64,000 nt of DNA from Armatimonadota bacterium (lineage in GTDB: Bacteria; Armatimonadota; Fimbriimonadia; Fimbriimonadales; ATM1): NCBI GenBank assembly GCA_021324165.1, contig JAJPJR010000018.1, positions 1 through 64,000 on the forward strand, in the 5' to 3' direction. A program made the position numbers and the translations under genes. The notes beneath the pieces were generated by a model. It did no database searches, was not told the DNA's origin, and was given only the letters and a program-made list of their open reading frames with translations. This document shows, in pieces, positions 26,116 through 34,811 of this stretch (its first letter is position 1; each line of letters starts with the position of its first letter).

Positions 26116-27130
26116 TTTCGCGCTCGCGCTCGGTGCTTTGAACGATCAAACAGGGTTGACCGCTCCGCTCAGCAGCGCGGCAGCCGAAAAGGTCGAGCAG
26201 ACAACGATTTCCATTCGCCAGGGCGGCTCGATTATCGGGCGCGCGGTGATTGTAAGCCCGCAGGGACTCGCGATCACCACCGGCGAAGTGGCGTTTGGGG
26301 ATGACGGACTGCCGAAAACCAATCTACAAGCCGTTCGGGGAGCGGAAACGATCGGGCCGATTTCGGTTGCGGGATTCGATTCTGTTACCGATTTGGCTTT
26401 GGTCAAGTTTGCTGCTTCCGGAGTGCCGTTTGCAACTGTGGCGAAGGAAGACTCGAACCGGGTTGTGATGGCGAGCCTTGCGGCGGGAATGGTGCGCGCC
26501 GAGGTTTCGCGCCGGGGCGTTGTTGGCGTGATGCAGCTCACGCAGCGGTTCGTTCCTTTGGTGGAGCTTCGCATGGAAGGCGGTGCGATCGTGATGGGCG
26601 GAGCGCCGGTTTTTTCACCCGATGGTCAGCTTGTGGGAATTCTGCAAGCCTCGTTGAACGCCGATCAGAACAAAGCGAACGCCGACGAGATGGGCGGAAT
26701 TGCTGCAAAAAGTTTGGTGCAGCCGACGCTGGGGCCGCGGACGGCGGTGACGGGCTACACCATTTCGCTTCCGGTGCTGCGGCGCGTGGTGGAAGGTTTT
26801 ACTTCGGGTGAACAGATTGTGCGGCATCCGTACATAGGCATGTATTTCGGGAACTATAACGGGGGCGGCGCGCTTGTTGGAGACGTAACCAAAGGCGGGC
26901 CTTCGGATGCGGCCGGATTATTGAAAGGCGATGTGATCGTGCAGGCAGGCGACCGTCCGATTATCACGGCGGTGGATTTTGCTTCGTTTCTTTTCGATGT
27001 GAAAATCGGAGACACGATTGCGCTGACGGTTCGGCGCGCTTATCAGGAGTTCATCGCGAAAGTGAATGTGATCGCCGATCCGAACGCCGTTGCGGGCGCG
27101 AAACTGGTTCGTAAGCCCGTAAGGCGCTGA
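26093..27130 (+). CDS. HtrA-like PDZ protein lacking catalytic His and Ser
   Basis: A 345-residue exported protein. The ATG at 26093 gives a signal-like N-terminus (MALLSAVSFALALGA) and overlaps the anti-sigma gene by 23 bases. Residues 35-235 align by eye to HtrA/DegS trypsin-like domains: SPQGLAITTGEV has Glu65 where the catalytic His of the TNNHV motif should be, DSVTDLALVKF keeps Asp100, and IVMGGAPVFSPDGQLVGI lacks the Ser of GNSGGP. A PDZ domain follows at about 250-328 (GGPSDAAGLLKGDVIVQAGD). It is likely a non-proteolytic sensor or binding protein working with the anti-sigma factor in the envelope. Sequence alignment beyond visual comparison was not possible. Confidence 0.82.
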   Translation: MALLSAVSFALALGALNDQTGLTAPLSSAAAEKVEQTTISIRQGGSIIGRAVIVSPQGLAITTGEVAFGDDGLPKTNLQAVRGAETIGPISVAGFDSVTDLALVKFAASGVPFATVAKEDSNRVVMASLAAGMVRAEVSRRGVVGVMQLTQRFVPLVELRMEGGAIVMGGAPVFSPDGQLVGILQASLNADQNKANADEMGGIAAKSLVQPTLGPRTAVTGYTISLPVLRRVVEGFTSGEQIVRHPYIGMYFGNYNGGGALVGDVTKGGPSDAAGLLKGDVIVQAGDRPIITAVDFASFLFDVKIGDTIALTVRRAYQEFIAKVNVIADPNAVAGAKLVRKPVRR

Positions 27131-27136
27131 GCGCCG

Positions 27137-28852
27137 TCATGAGAAATCTTTCAGCTCGACCTGCACTCTTTTGCGCCCGTTCCACTCATTGAGTTCCAGG
27201 GCGATGAGCAGGTCCATATCTGCGGGGCATTCGCGCTTGAGCAGTTCGTTGCCGATGCCGAACGCAACTCCGCGAATCACAGTTTGGTCTTCTAGTTCGA
27301 ACATCGCGTGATCGGGGTTGCGCGTTGGCATCACGCGGGAAACGCGGGCGGATCGCATGATAAACAGCGGACTTGGATTCGCCTCGCCATAAGGAGCAAA
27401 GCTGCTGAGTTCGGCAACCGAATCGAAATCCAGTTCGTCGAATCCGATTTCGGCGTCGGCAAGCACAGTGGGAATGAGCATGTCGCGATCCATGCGCTCG
27501 CGCGAGTAGGTGAGAAGTTCTTCGCGGGCTTCTTCCAGGCGGTCGGCTGCAATCGAAAATCCAGCGGCCATGGCGTGACCTCCATAGCCGTGAAACAGCG
27601 AGGCGTTTGCATGAAGGGCGTCGTAAAGATGAAACATCGGCGTGCTTCTTGCCGAACCTTTGGCGATGCCCGTCTGCTCGTCAACGGACGCAACCAGCAC
27701 GGGGCGGAAGTAGCGATCTTTCAGTTTTCCAGCGACGATTCCGATGACGCCCACGTGCCAATCGGGTGCAAAAACGAACAGAAGCGGATCGTCCAGGAAT
27801 CCGTTTTCACGAATGATCTGATCGGCATGTTCAAGAATTCGGTTTTGTTCATCTTTGCGCTGCTGGTTGTGTGCATCGAGCGATTTTGCAAGGCGTTCGG
27901 CTTCCTGCGGATCGTCGGTAAGAAGAATCTGCAGCGATTCGTCGGCATCGGCGATTCGGCCTGCGGCGTTCAGGCGGGGGCAGATTTGAAATCCAACATT
28001 CCGGCTGGTGATGGGCACTCCCGGCTTGATTTCCGCCACGGCCAGCAGCGCGCGCAGCCCCACTTTGTTGGTTTCGGCGAGCCGTTCGAGGCCGAACTTT
28101 GCCAGCACGCGGTTCTCGCCGATGAGAGGCACAACGTCGGCGATCGTTCCAAGACATACCAAGTCAAGATACGCGCGTTGAAACGATTTGGCAGAAACGC
28201 CGCACGCTTCGGAAACCGCCTGAGCCATTTTAAACGTGACTCCGGCGCCCGAAAGAAAAGGAAACGGATATGTTGAATCTTTTCGGTGCGGGTTGACGAT
28301 GGCATCGGCCGCCGGCATCTGTTCTCCGAGTTGGTGATGGTCGGTTACAACGACTTTCATTCCGAGGCTTTTTGCTAAAGCGACCGTTTCATAGGCCGAC
28401 GATCCGCAATCGCAGGTCAAAAACAGTTTTGCGCCTGCTTTGTGCGCTTCGCGCACAGCGATTTCATGAATGCCGTATCCTTCGTTCAACCGATGGGGAA
28501 CATGAGGAACAACATCGAAGCCGAGTTTGCGTAAAGAGCGCGTCCAGATTGCGGCGCTGGTAACGCCGTCAACGTCGTAATCGCCGTGAACATACACGGT
28601 TTCGCTCCGCTTCTTTGCTGCCATGATCAGATCGAGAGCCGAGTGAAAATCGGGAAGGAGGCGCGCGTCGTGAAGATGCTCGATCTGGGGGTGCAGAAAC
28701 GCATGGGCTTCTTCGGTATCGGTATAACCTCGCGCCGCGAGCACAGCGGCGGCAAGCGAATGAATTCCGAGGGCCTCTTTCAGGGCGGCTTCGAGTTCAA
28801 GGTTGCGGCGCTCGTATTTCCATCGCAATCTGCGCGCCGAGGTGATCGTCAT
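27137..28852 (-). CDS. recJ: Single-strand DNA exonuclease RecJ
   Basis: A 571-residue 5'-3' exonuclease of recombination and repair. DHH-family motifs are complete: VHGDYDVDGVTS (Asp91, 93, 95), LTCDCGSS, VVVTDHHQLGEQ and the DHHA1 domain GYGGHAMAAGFS. The C-terminal OB-like domain ends RKRVQVELKDFS. Length is typical. Its start is close to a small upstream membrane gene in the same direction, and its 3' end faces the HtrA-like gene with a 6-base gap. Confidence 0.96.
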   Translation of the reverse strand: MTITSARRLRWKYERRNLELEAALKEALGIHSLAAAVLAARGYTDTEEAHAFLHPQIEHLHDARLLPDFHSALDLIMAAKKRSETVYVHGDYDVDGVTSAAIWTRSLRKLGFDVVPHVPHRLNEGYGIHEIAVREAHKAGAKLFLTCDCGSSAYETVALAKSLGMKVVVTDHHQLGEQMPAADAIVNPHRKDSTYPFPFLSGAGVTFKMAQAVSEACGVSAKSFQRAYLDLVCLGTIADVVPLIGENRVLAKFGLERLAETNKVGLRALLAVAEIKPGVPITSRNVGFQICPRLNAAGRIADADESLQILLTDDPQEAERLAKSLDAHNQQRKDEQNRILEHADQIIRENGFLDDPLLFVFAPDWHVGVIGIVAGKLKDRYFRPVLVASVDEQTGIAKGSARSTPMFHLYDALHANASLFHGYGGHAMAAGFSIAADRLEEAREELLTYSRERMDRDMLIPTVLADAEIGFDELDFDSVAELSSFAPYGEANPSPLFIMRSARVSRVMPTRNPDHAMFELEDQTVIRGVAFGIGNELLKRECPADMDLLIALELNEWNGRKRVQVELKDFS

Positions 28853-28874
28853 GAAAATCCATTATATCGGAATC

Positions 28875-29375
28875 TTATAAAAGCCGAGGGCCGACCTTGC
28901 GTGACAGCCTGAGCCAAGAATAAAGAATCAGTCCGGCATATAGAGCGATGGTCAGAACGGTCGCAACGAAAACAAACTTTGTTGCCGATTCGATTTGGGA
29001 TTCGGTCATTTTGGGGCTCGATACCTTGGCCATTTCGGCCACAACGATGTCAACGATTGTAAGCGAATAGATTGCGATGACGACATTGATGAATGCGGCG
29101 ATCAATGCAAGCAGAAAGCCCCATTTTTTGCTGAGCGAAATGCCTATTCCTGATATCACGATTCCCAACAGCGCCACCAGCGCGACGAAACTTACTGCTC
29201 CTTCAACGGGATTCTCAGGCTGTGGACTGCGCGCAAGGTTCACCGACGACATCGCCAAGCAGCATCCAAAAACCACCAAAACGCAAACGCCAACGATCAG
29301 ATCGCCGGGGAATCTATCGAGCAGAGATTGCGGCTGATGGGGCGGCCGAGCGTTGGGTTCAGGCGGCAGGTGCAT
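28875..29375 (-). CDS. Four-helix membrane protein of unknown function
   Basis: A 166-residue integral membrane protein. The ATG at 29375 was chosen because an upstream extension would run into the divergent promoter region. A Pro-rich cytoplasmic N-terminus (MHLPPEPNARPPHQPQ) precedes four hydrophobic helices: about 26-45, 60-80, 84-106 and 135-156. The segment between helices 3 and 4 is polar (KVSSPKMTESQIESATK). No family was recognised. It lies 22 bases upstream of recJ and may share a transcript with it. Confidence 0.65.
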   Translation of the reverse strand: MHLPPEPNARPPHQPQSLLDRFPGDLIVGVCVLVVFGCCLAMSSVNLARSPQPENPVEGAVSFVALVALLGIVISGIGISLSKKWGFLLALIAAFINVVIAIYSLTIVDIVVAEMAKVSSPKMTESQIESATKFVFVATVLTIALYAGLILYSWLRLSRKVGPRLL

Positions 29376-29434
29376 TTTTAGCAAAGACTGCGCAATCAAC
29401 GCGAACGATTCCGGTTGGTACACTGTAAATTGCG

Positions 29435-30394
29435 ATGGAGTACCGAGCGTTAGGCGAGTCTGGCCTGAAAGTGAGCACCGTGGCATTGGGCGGGTGGCTC
29501 ACGCAGGGCCGAACGATTTCGAACGAGGACACAAAACGCCTTGTGATGCGCGCGCAGGAGCTCGGCGTGAATCTTTTTGATACTGCCGACGTTTATTCCC
29601 GCGGCGAATCCGAACGCGCGCTCGGCGAGGCGATCAAAGGATTGCGAAGACAGGAGTTCGTTGTTGCAACCAAATGCTTTTGGCCCATCAGCGAAGCCGT
29701 CAACGATCGAGGGCTCAGCCGCAAGCATATCATCGAATCTGTAAACGAGAGTTTCAAGAGGCTGCAGGTTGATTATATTGACCTGTTTCAGTGCCATCGG
29801 CATGATCCTGAAACTCCGGTCGAGGAGACCGTGCGCACAATCCACGGTTTGATTCAGCAGGGAAAGATTTTGTATTGGGGCGTGAGCGAATGGACGGAGA
29901 CGCAGATTTTGGAAGCGTGCGAAACTGCGCGCGCCCTGAACTGCATCCGCCCGATCAGCAATCAGCCTGAATACAACATGCTTCAACGAAAAATCGAAAG
30001 CGCGGTTGCGCCGATGTGTGTGAAGCAGGGGATGGGGATGATCGTCTGGTCGCCGCTTGCGCAAGGCGTGCTCACGGGAAAATATAAACCGGGATTGCCG
30101 CCTCCGCCGCATTCGCGCGCGGCAGACGAAAAAACGTCAACGTTCATGAGCGAATATCTGTCGGAAAAAGTTCTGCAAGCAGTGCACAAACTGGAGCCGA
30201 TCGCGGCGGATGCGGGTTGTTCGCTCGCTCAATTTGCGCTGGCTTGGTGCCTGCGGCTTCGCGGTGTCAGTTCGGTTATCGTTGGGGCGCGCAGCGTGGA
30301 GCAGCTGGAGGAGAACGTCCGCGCGGCTGAGGTTACGATCCGTCCCGCACTGTTCGCACGGGCGGAAGAACTGCTTGCCGAAGCGTTGGCGTAA
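29435..30394 (+). CDS. Aldo/keto reductase (K+ channel beta-subunit-like)
   Basis: A 319-residue TIM-barrel NADPH oxidoreductase. The catalytic tetrad is complete: Asp49 and Tyr54 (FDTADVYSRGESE), Lys80 (VATKCFW) and His121 (FQCHRHDPETP). NADP-binding features are in YWGVSEWT, VWSPLAQGVLTGKY and VIVGARSVEQLEENV. The sequence is closest in pattern to the YghZ/Kv-beta group that reduces aldehydes such as methylglyoxal; the natural substrate is not known. It is divergent from the small membrane gene and converges on the SOD-like gene. Confidence 0.92.
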   Translation: MEYRALGESGLKVSTVALGGWLTQGRTISNEDTKRLVMRAQELGVNLFDTADVYSRGESERALGEAIKGLRRQEFVVATKCFWPISEAVNDRGLSRKHIIESVNESFKRLQVDYIDLFQCHRHDPETPVEETVRTIHGLIQQGKILYWGVSEWTETQILEACETARALNCIRPISNQPEYNMLQRKIESAVAPMCVKQGMGMIVWSPLAQGVLTGKYKPGLPPPPHSRAADEKTSTFMSEYLSEKVLQAVHKLEPIAADAGCSLAQFALAWCLRLRGVSSVIVGARSVEQLEENVRAAEVTIRPALFARAEELLAEALA

Positions 30395-30401
30395 GAAAAA
30401 G

Positions 30402-31118
30402 TTAGATCGCGGCTGCGAGCCTGGCGTTCACAGCCTGCCAATCAATCACTTTCATATAGGCATCAATGTATGCGGCGCGCTTCTCTGCGAAATCCATAAA
30501 GTAAGCGTGCTCATAAACATCCATCGCAAGAATGCAGGTGTGATTCCAAAGCGGATAGGTGTTTTGCGAATCTCCTACGTAGTTGAACAGGCGCTTTTCG
30601 GCATGATCGTAAGCCAAAAACACCCAGCCCCTCGCGGCGATTCCCGATGATTTGAAATCCTCTGCCCAAACCTGATGCGACCCGAACCCCGCACGGATCA
30701 GGTCAGATGCCTTTCCCGTGGGTGGGCCGCCTGAGCCTCCAAGCGTATCGAAATAGATGTTGTGATTGATCAATCCTTGATACGCGAACGAGTATTCGAC
30801 CTTCAACGAACGAATCAGACTGTAAACCTGGTTCGCTTTCGATGAGTCGGCAGTCAGTTCGGCGAGCGCTTTTCGAATCTCGTTCGTCTTTTTCGCGTAG
30901 CCTTGCCACAGCTTGAGATGCGCCTCGTGAGTCGCGCGTTTGATGCCCACAGCCTCGGTGGCAGTCAGTTTTTCGGGCAGCGACGGCATAGGGATTTCGA
31001 CTACGGACGTCAGGCTTCCCGGTTGCTGCTGGGCCGCAAACGAGGATGCATCGAGCAGCGTGGACGCTCCCGCCGCTGCGGTCGCCGCGATGAGTTCTCT
31101 GCGAGTAAGGTTTTTCAT
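30402..31118 (-). CDS. Exported Fe/Mn superoxide dismutase-like protein
   Basis: A 238-residue protein with a Tat-like signal (NLTRRELIAATAAAG, cleavage near SFAAQ at 27-30). Four metal ligands can be placed: His67 (HEAHLKLWQGY), His119 (GLINHNIYF), Asp200 and His204 (AMDVYEHAY). In the first helix the ligand-to-Tyr spacing is 7 residues instead of the 8 of E. coli SodB, and the His30 equivalent is Trp71; this resembles a divergent bacterial SOD subfamily (TNEIRKAL follows). Superoxide removal in the periplasm is likely but not assured. AGGAGA precedes the start. The SDR gene lies 50 bases upstream. Confidence 0.83.
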   Translation of the reverse strand: MKNLTRRELIAATAAAGASTLLDASSFAAQQQPGSLTSVVEIPMPSLPEKLTATEAVGIKRATHEAHLKLWQGYAKKTNEIRKALAELTADSSKANQVYSLIRSLKVEYSFAYQGLINHNIYFDTLGGSGGPPTGKASDLIRAGFGSHQVWAEDFKSSGIAARGWVFLAYDHAEKRLFNYVGDSQNTYPLWNHTCILAMDVYEHAYFMDFAEKRAAYIDAYMKVIDWQAVNARLAAAI

Positions 31119-31167
31119 GTTGGTTCTCCTTTTTGAGCCGGCCTGCCTAAGACTGTTTGAAACCGCG

Positions 31168-31944
31168 TTACGAAATCAGCAGGCCTCGGATCGGATCGGT
31201 TCCGTTCGACAACGCAACGTACCTATCGGCCATCACAGTGGCTATCTCCTCTCGAGTATACGCCTCGTCGCGCGGGTTTTCCAACACGTTGAAAATCGTT
31301 TCGGCAACTTGCGCGCTTGTTTGGGGGATCGCCCCCGGCGAAGGAGAACGACCGAAGTTCAGCCGCGGCAGGGGCTTGCCTTCGGGATTCGCTGTTTGTT
31401 GAAACTCGGTGTCGGTAAGGCCTGGATTGACGACGCAAACCTGAATTCCGAGGGGCAGCAGCTGCTGGCGGCAGGACGCAGCAAGCGAAAGCAGCGCGGC
31501 CTTTGCGGCACTGTAGGCTGCCCTCCACGGAGCGTAAGGAACCCTGCCGAGGATGCTTCCGACGATCAAAATCGTGCCTTTTCCGGCGCTCATCATTTCG
31601 GGCAGGGCGCCCCGCAGGGTGTGCATGACGGTGATCACGTTCGCCTGCACCATATCGTGGATATGGCGGGTCTCGAGGTCCAAAGGCATGATTGTGGAGC
31701 CTCTACCCGCATTTGCCACAACCGCGTCGAACCGTCCCAAGCTGCGGATGAGGGTTTCGGATTCGGGGAGCTCGAGGTCGGCAGCGCAAGGCTCGAACCT
31801 CGGGCCGAGTTGATCGCGCAGGTCTTCGAGCCGGTGCTTTCTTCGTGCGAGCCCCACGACGGCGTATTCATTTTGGACCGCAAGCCGCGCGAGGGCCTCG
31901 CCGATTCCGCTGCTTGCCCCGGTGATGAGAATGCGTTTTGCCAT
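31168..31944 (-). CDS. SDR-family oxidoreductase
   Basis: A 258-residue classical short-chain dehydrogenase/reductase. The cofactor motif GASSGIG is at residues 8-14, NAG near 78-80, the catalytic Ser in ILIVGSILG and the Tyr/Lys pair in YSAAKAAL; NPGLTDTEF is the post-catalytic Pro-Gly turn. Arg residues after the second strand (LARRKHR) suggest NADPH. Substrate unknown. The gene is upstream of the SOD-like gene in the same direction and divergent from the cyclase-like gene. Confidence 0.92.
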   Translation of the reverse strand: MAKRILITGASSGIGEALARLAVQNEYAVVGLARRKHRLEDLRDQLGPRFEPCAADLELPESETLIRSLGRFDAVVANAGRGSTIMPLDLETRHIHDMVQANVITVMHTLRGALPEMMSAGKGTILIVGSILGRVPYAPWRAAYSAAKAALLSLAASCRQQLLPLGIQVCVVNPGLTDTEFQQTANPEGKPLPRLNFGRSPSPGAIPQTSAQVAETIFNVLENPRDEAYTREEIATVMADRYVALSNGTDPIRGLLIS

Positions 31945-32001
31945 TGGTTTGAAGTTACCTATGACACGAGGGCAACCTGGGGGAGGTCGAACTCAGTAGA
32001 T

Positions 32002-33756
32002 ATGGCGGAGGTACCGATTGTGGAACAGGTGCAGGCTGTAGATCCCCCGCCGGAAGGCGCCGCCGCCGATGCGATGCTGAAGTTTGCGGCGTATCTTCGA
32101 GACGTTCCGAGCGCGCTCGAAGAGCGTCCGCACGATCTGGCCCGCCGGTTTGGAGTGCCTCTCGAAATCGTCGAAGAGGCGATGACCGCTGCCCGGGTAA
32201 CCCGCACGCGATATTCGGCGCGGTTTGATTCGGAAGAACGCGGCCCTTTGATCAGGTTTTGGCGAATCGTGCAGGGGATTCCTGCGTTTTTGGGGAAGCA
32301 GATTTTGGCTGTGTGTGCGCTGTGCGGAATCGGTCTTGCCTACAGTCTGTTTTCAAGTTTGCGATATCACTCGAGCGGCGCATTGCTTACGGGATCGTTG
32401 ATTATTGTGACCAGTTTGTTCGCTTTGTCCACGGCTTCGTTCATGCGCGCGCGATTAAGGTTTGCGGTGCTTGGAGCGGCGATCGCTGCGGTGAGTTTTG
32501 TGGCGTTTACGCTGTATCTTCGCGAGCAGCCGCCGGGCGAGACGTTTTGGAGCAGAGGCTTGAATGCGTTCAGGTTGGCGACGGTGATGACGTTTTTGGG
32601 AAGCGTGTTTACCGTGTCGTGGTCCATCGTCGGCTCGCTGTATCGGATTCGCCAAGAGGATTACGCCGAACGGCAGATGGACAGGCTTCAGCTGCTGCAG
32701 CGGATTTTCGTTTTGCAGGATCGGCTTGGCGGAAGCGAGGCGGGCCGCGCAAAGCCGATTCGGCTTGTAACGTGGATGCGCCGGGCAAACGAATATTGGA
32801 TTTGGATTGCGCTGGGCATCGGGGTGTGTTTGGAACTTGCCGAGATAGCGGGCCGAAGCCTTTTGGGCGGCGTAAGACCGACGGGGCCGCAGGCGTGGCA
32901 GCAGATCATCGTGGAACTGATTTTGTTGGCGGTTACGATGGTGGGTTATCCGCTGGCGGGGTTTATCGGCGGCAACTGGTGGCGCGGGGCGGTTGCGGGA
33001 TTGATCGTGTTGGGAAGCGGGATTTTGATCACGGTTCTTCCGATATCGGGGGTGGGGTTCGAAGCGATGATGCAGCAGGGCCGCGGCGCATGGGTTTCGA
33101 TCGCTCTGAGCGATGCTCTGTTGGTTTTTTTGGCGGTTCTCGCTGGGGTGGGCGCGACCGTGGAAAAGCATCTGAGGCACAAACAGCGTCTTCACGAGGC
33201 TGATCAGGCGGCGCTGCTCAGCGAGATCGTGCGGTATCAGCAGCTGCTGGCAACGGGCGCAACCGTGGTGTGTGTGATGGCGGTGGACTGCGTGGGGAGC
33301 ACAAAAATGAAATCGAATGCCGATCCTTATGCGGTGGAGTTTTCGTTCCGCGAGTACCACGAGTTCGTCGAGCGGATTGTGCTGCGCAACGGCGGAGTTG
33401 TGCGATCCAAAGTGGGCGACATGTCAATATCGGAGTTTCAAAAGTCAGAAGACGCTTATGCCGCTGCAAGAACGGTTCAAAAACAGATGCAGGAGTTCAA
33501 CCAAGTTTCGAACAAACTTGCGGTGCCGTTTCGGGTGCGCATCGGGCTGCATTGCGGCGAGGTTGTCGGAGCGCTGGATGAGGTTCAGTTCAGCCGGGTG
33601 ATTGACGTGGCCGCTCATTTGGAAAAGGCCGCTCCGGCGGGTGGAATTGCGCTTTCGGATGAGGCCGCGGCGCCGCTGAAAACCGAGTCGTTCATCGAAC
33701 TTGCCCAGGAAGTGGACGGCCACAAAGTGTATCTATCCACCGATCCTACAAACTGA
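32002..33756 (+). CDS. Membrane class III adenylate/guanylate cyclase homologue
   Basis: A 584-residue protein starting at ATG 32002, with GGGAGG about 15 bases upstream; the long open frame before it is antisense to the SDR gene. Residues 25-70 are soluble and helical. About eight hydrophobic segments follow between 95 and 385. The cyclase homology domain is residues 418-575: Asp429 (MAVDCVGSTK) and Asp473 (SKVGDMSISEF) would bind the two metals, and RVRIGLHCGEVV matches the dimer strand. The Asn and Arg that stabilise the transition state are replaced by Asp535 and His539 (VIDVAAHLEKA). It may be inactive, weak, or act on another nucleotide. Confidence 0.85.
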   Translation: MAEVPIVEQVQAVDPPPEGAAADAMLKFAAYLRDVPSALEERPHDLARRFGVPLEIVEEAMTAARVTRTRYSARFDSEERGPLIRFWRIVQGIPAFLGKQILAVCALCGIGLAYSLFSSLRYHSSGALLTGSLIIVTSLFALSTASFMRARLRFAVLGAAIAAVSFVAFTLYLREQPPGETFWSRGLNAFRLATVMTFLGSVFTVSWSIVGSLYRIRQEDYAERQMDRLQLLQRIFVLQDRLGGSEAGRAKPIRLVTWMRRANEYWIWIALGIGVCLELAEIAGRSLLGGVRPTGPQAWQQIIVELILLAVTMVGYPLAGFIGGNWWRGAVAGLIVLGSGILITVLPISGVGFEAMMQQGRGAWVSIALSDALLVFLAVLAGVGATVEKHLRHKQRLHEADQAALLSEIVRYQQLLATGATVVCVMAVDCVGSTKMKSNADPYAVEFSFREYHEFVERIVLRNGGVVRSKVGDMSISEFQKSEDAYAAARTVQKQMQEFNQVSNKLAVPFRVRIGLHCGEVVGALDEVQFSRVIDVAAHLEKAAPAGGIALSDEAAAPLKTESFIELAQEVDGHKVYLSTDPTN

Positions 33757-33773
33757 CGGTAAAGTATCGCGTC

Positions 33774-34811
33774 GTGTTGTGGAATTTCGACTTGGGGGCG
33801 CTGGCTGTTTTTCTGGCTGCCGCTGCAGGAGTGGCGGTGGCGTCTACCCGGTTGAACGCGGTAGGGAAAAAGGGAGTTGTTTGGTTCGGCCGGATTCCTT
33901 TGATCAGTGCTCTTCTGCTGGTTGCCGCATATTCGGGAATCCAATTGATTCGCGACCTGAATCCTGAGTTGGTCAAAGATTGGCCGTGGGCAGCGATTGA
34001 CAAAATGTTTCAGGCAGGCGTCGTGATCGTGTTTTTTTATGCGGTTTTCGGCGGAATGTCGTGGTGGATTGAAAGTCGCTCGCGCAGGGCAGACGGCACG
34101 TATTCCGATTTGACTCTGCTGAAAAAAGTGCTGAGCGTTGGGGTGCTGGCGCTGTGTGTGATCTCTCTGCTGGAGCTGTTTGGGGTGCAGCTGAGCGCGG
34201 TGATCGCATCGCTCGGAGTTGTGGGAATTGCGCTTGCGCTGGCGCTTCAAGACACGTTGGTGAACTACTTTGCGGGCGTTACGCTGAGTGCGGACAAGCC
34301 TTTCGAAGTCGGCGATCGCATCGCTTTGGATAACGAGGTTTCGGGAGTGGTGGAATCCATTGGGTGGCGGAGCACGCGGATGAAACAGGCCGAGGGGCTG
34401 TTTATCACGGTTCCGAATTCGAAGCTGCTTTCGGTGCCAGTCATTCAAAAAACCGGCGCGGCGGCGTTATTCGATGCGGTTGTGAACGGATGCGTGGCCT
34501 ATGAATCGCAGCTGGATCATGTGGAGCAGGTTCTGATTGAATTGGGAACTGAACTGTGCAAAACCGTGGAAGGCGCGAAAGCCGAGATCAAACCGGTTGT
34601 GAGGTTTCAGAAGTTTGCCGATGGAAACATTCAGTTTGTGGTGAGAATGAAGTGCGAGAGCGCCGCGTCGGCGGATCAGTTGGCGCACGAATATTATAAA
34701 GCGATGCACAGAACGTTTTTCGAACTTGGGGTGCCGGTGAACTTTCCGATGCGCATGCCTCCGCCCATGAGCGCGAGCGAAGAGCACGCGCCGCCGCGCG
34801 ATGTGATTTAG
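33774..34811 (+). CDS. Small-conductance mechanosensitive channel, MscS family
   Basis: A 345-residue channel protein starting at GTG 33774, 17 bases after the cyclase-like gene. It has transmembrane helices at about 4-22, 40-62, 78-98 and 118-140. The pore-lining TM3 is IASLGVVGIALALALQDTLV with the Gly/Ala ridge typical of MscS. The beta domain (DKPFEVGDRIAL, SIGWRSTRMKQAEG, FITVPNSKL) follows, then an alpha/beta C-terminal domain. It releases solutes on hypo-osmotic shock. The last 4 bases overlap the convergent psd-like gene. Confidence 0.93.
   Translation: MLWNFDLGALAVFLAAAAGVAVASTRLNAVGKKGVVWFGRIPLISALLLVAAYSGIQLIRDLNPELVKDWPWAAIDKMFQAGVVIVFFYAVFGGMSWWIESRSRRADGTYSDLTLLKKVLSVGVLALCVISLLELFGVQLSAVIASLGVVGIALALALQDTLVNYFAGVTLSADKPFEVGDRIALDNEVSGVVESIGWRSTRMKQAEGLFITVPNSKLLSVPVIQKTGAAALFDAVVNGCVAYESQLDHVEQVLIELGTELCKTVEGAKAEIKPVVRFQKFADGNIQFVVRMKCESAASADQLAHEYYKAMHRTFFELGVPVNFPMRMPPPMSASEEHAPPRDVI

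Noticed and set aside
30940-32001. Extension of the cyclase-like gene upstream
   Set aside because: The open frame runs antisense through the SDR gene and lacks conserved content; ATG 32002 is the plausible start.
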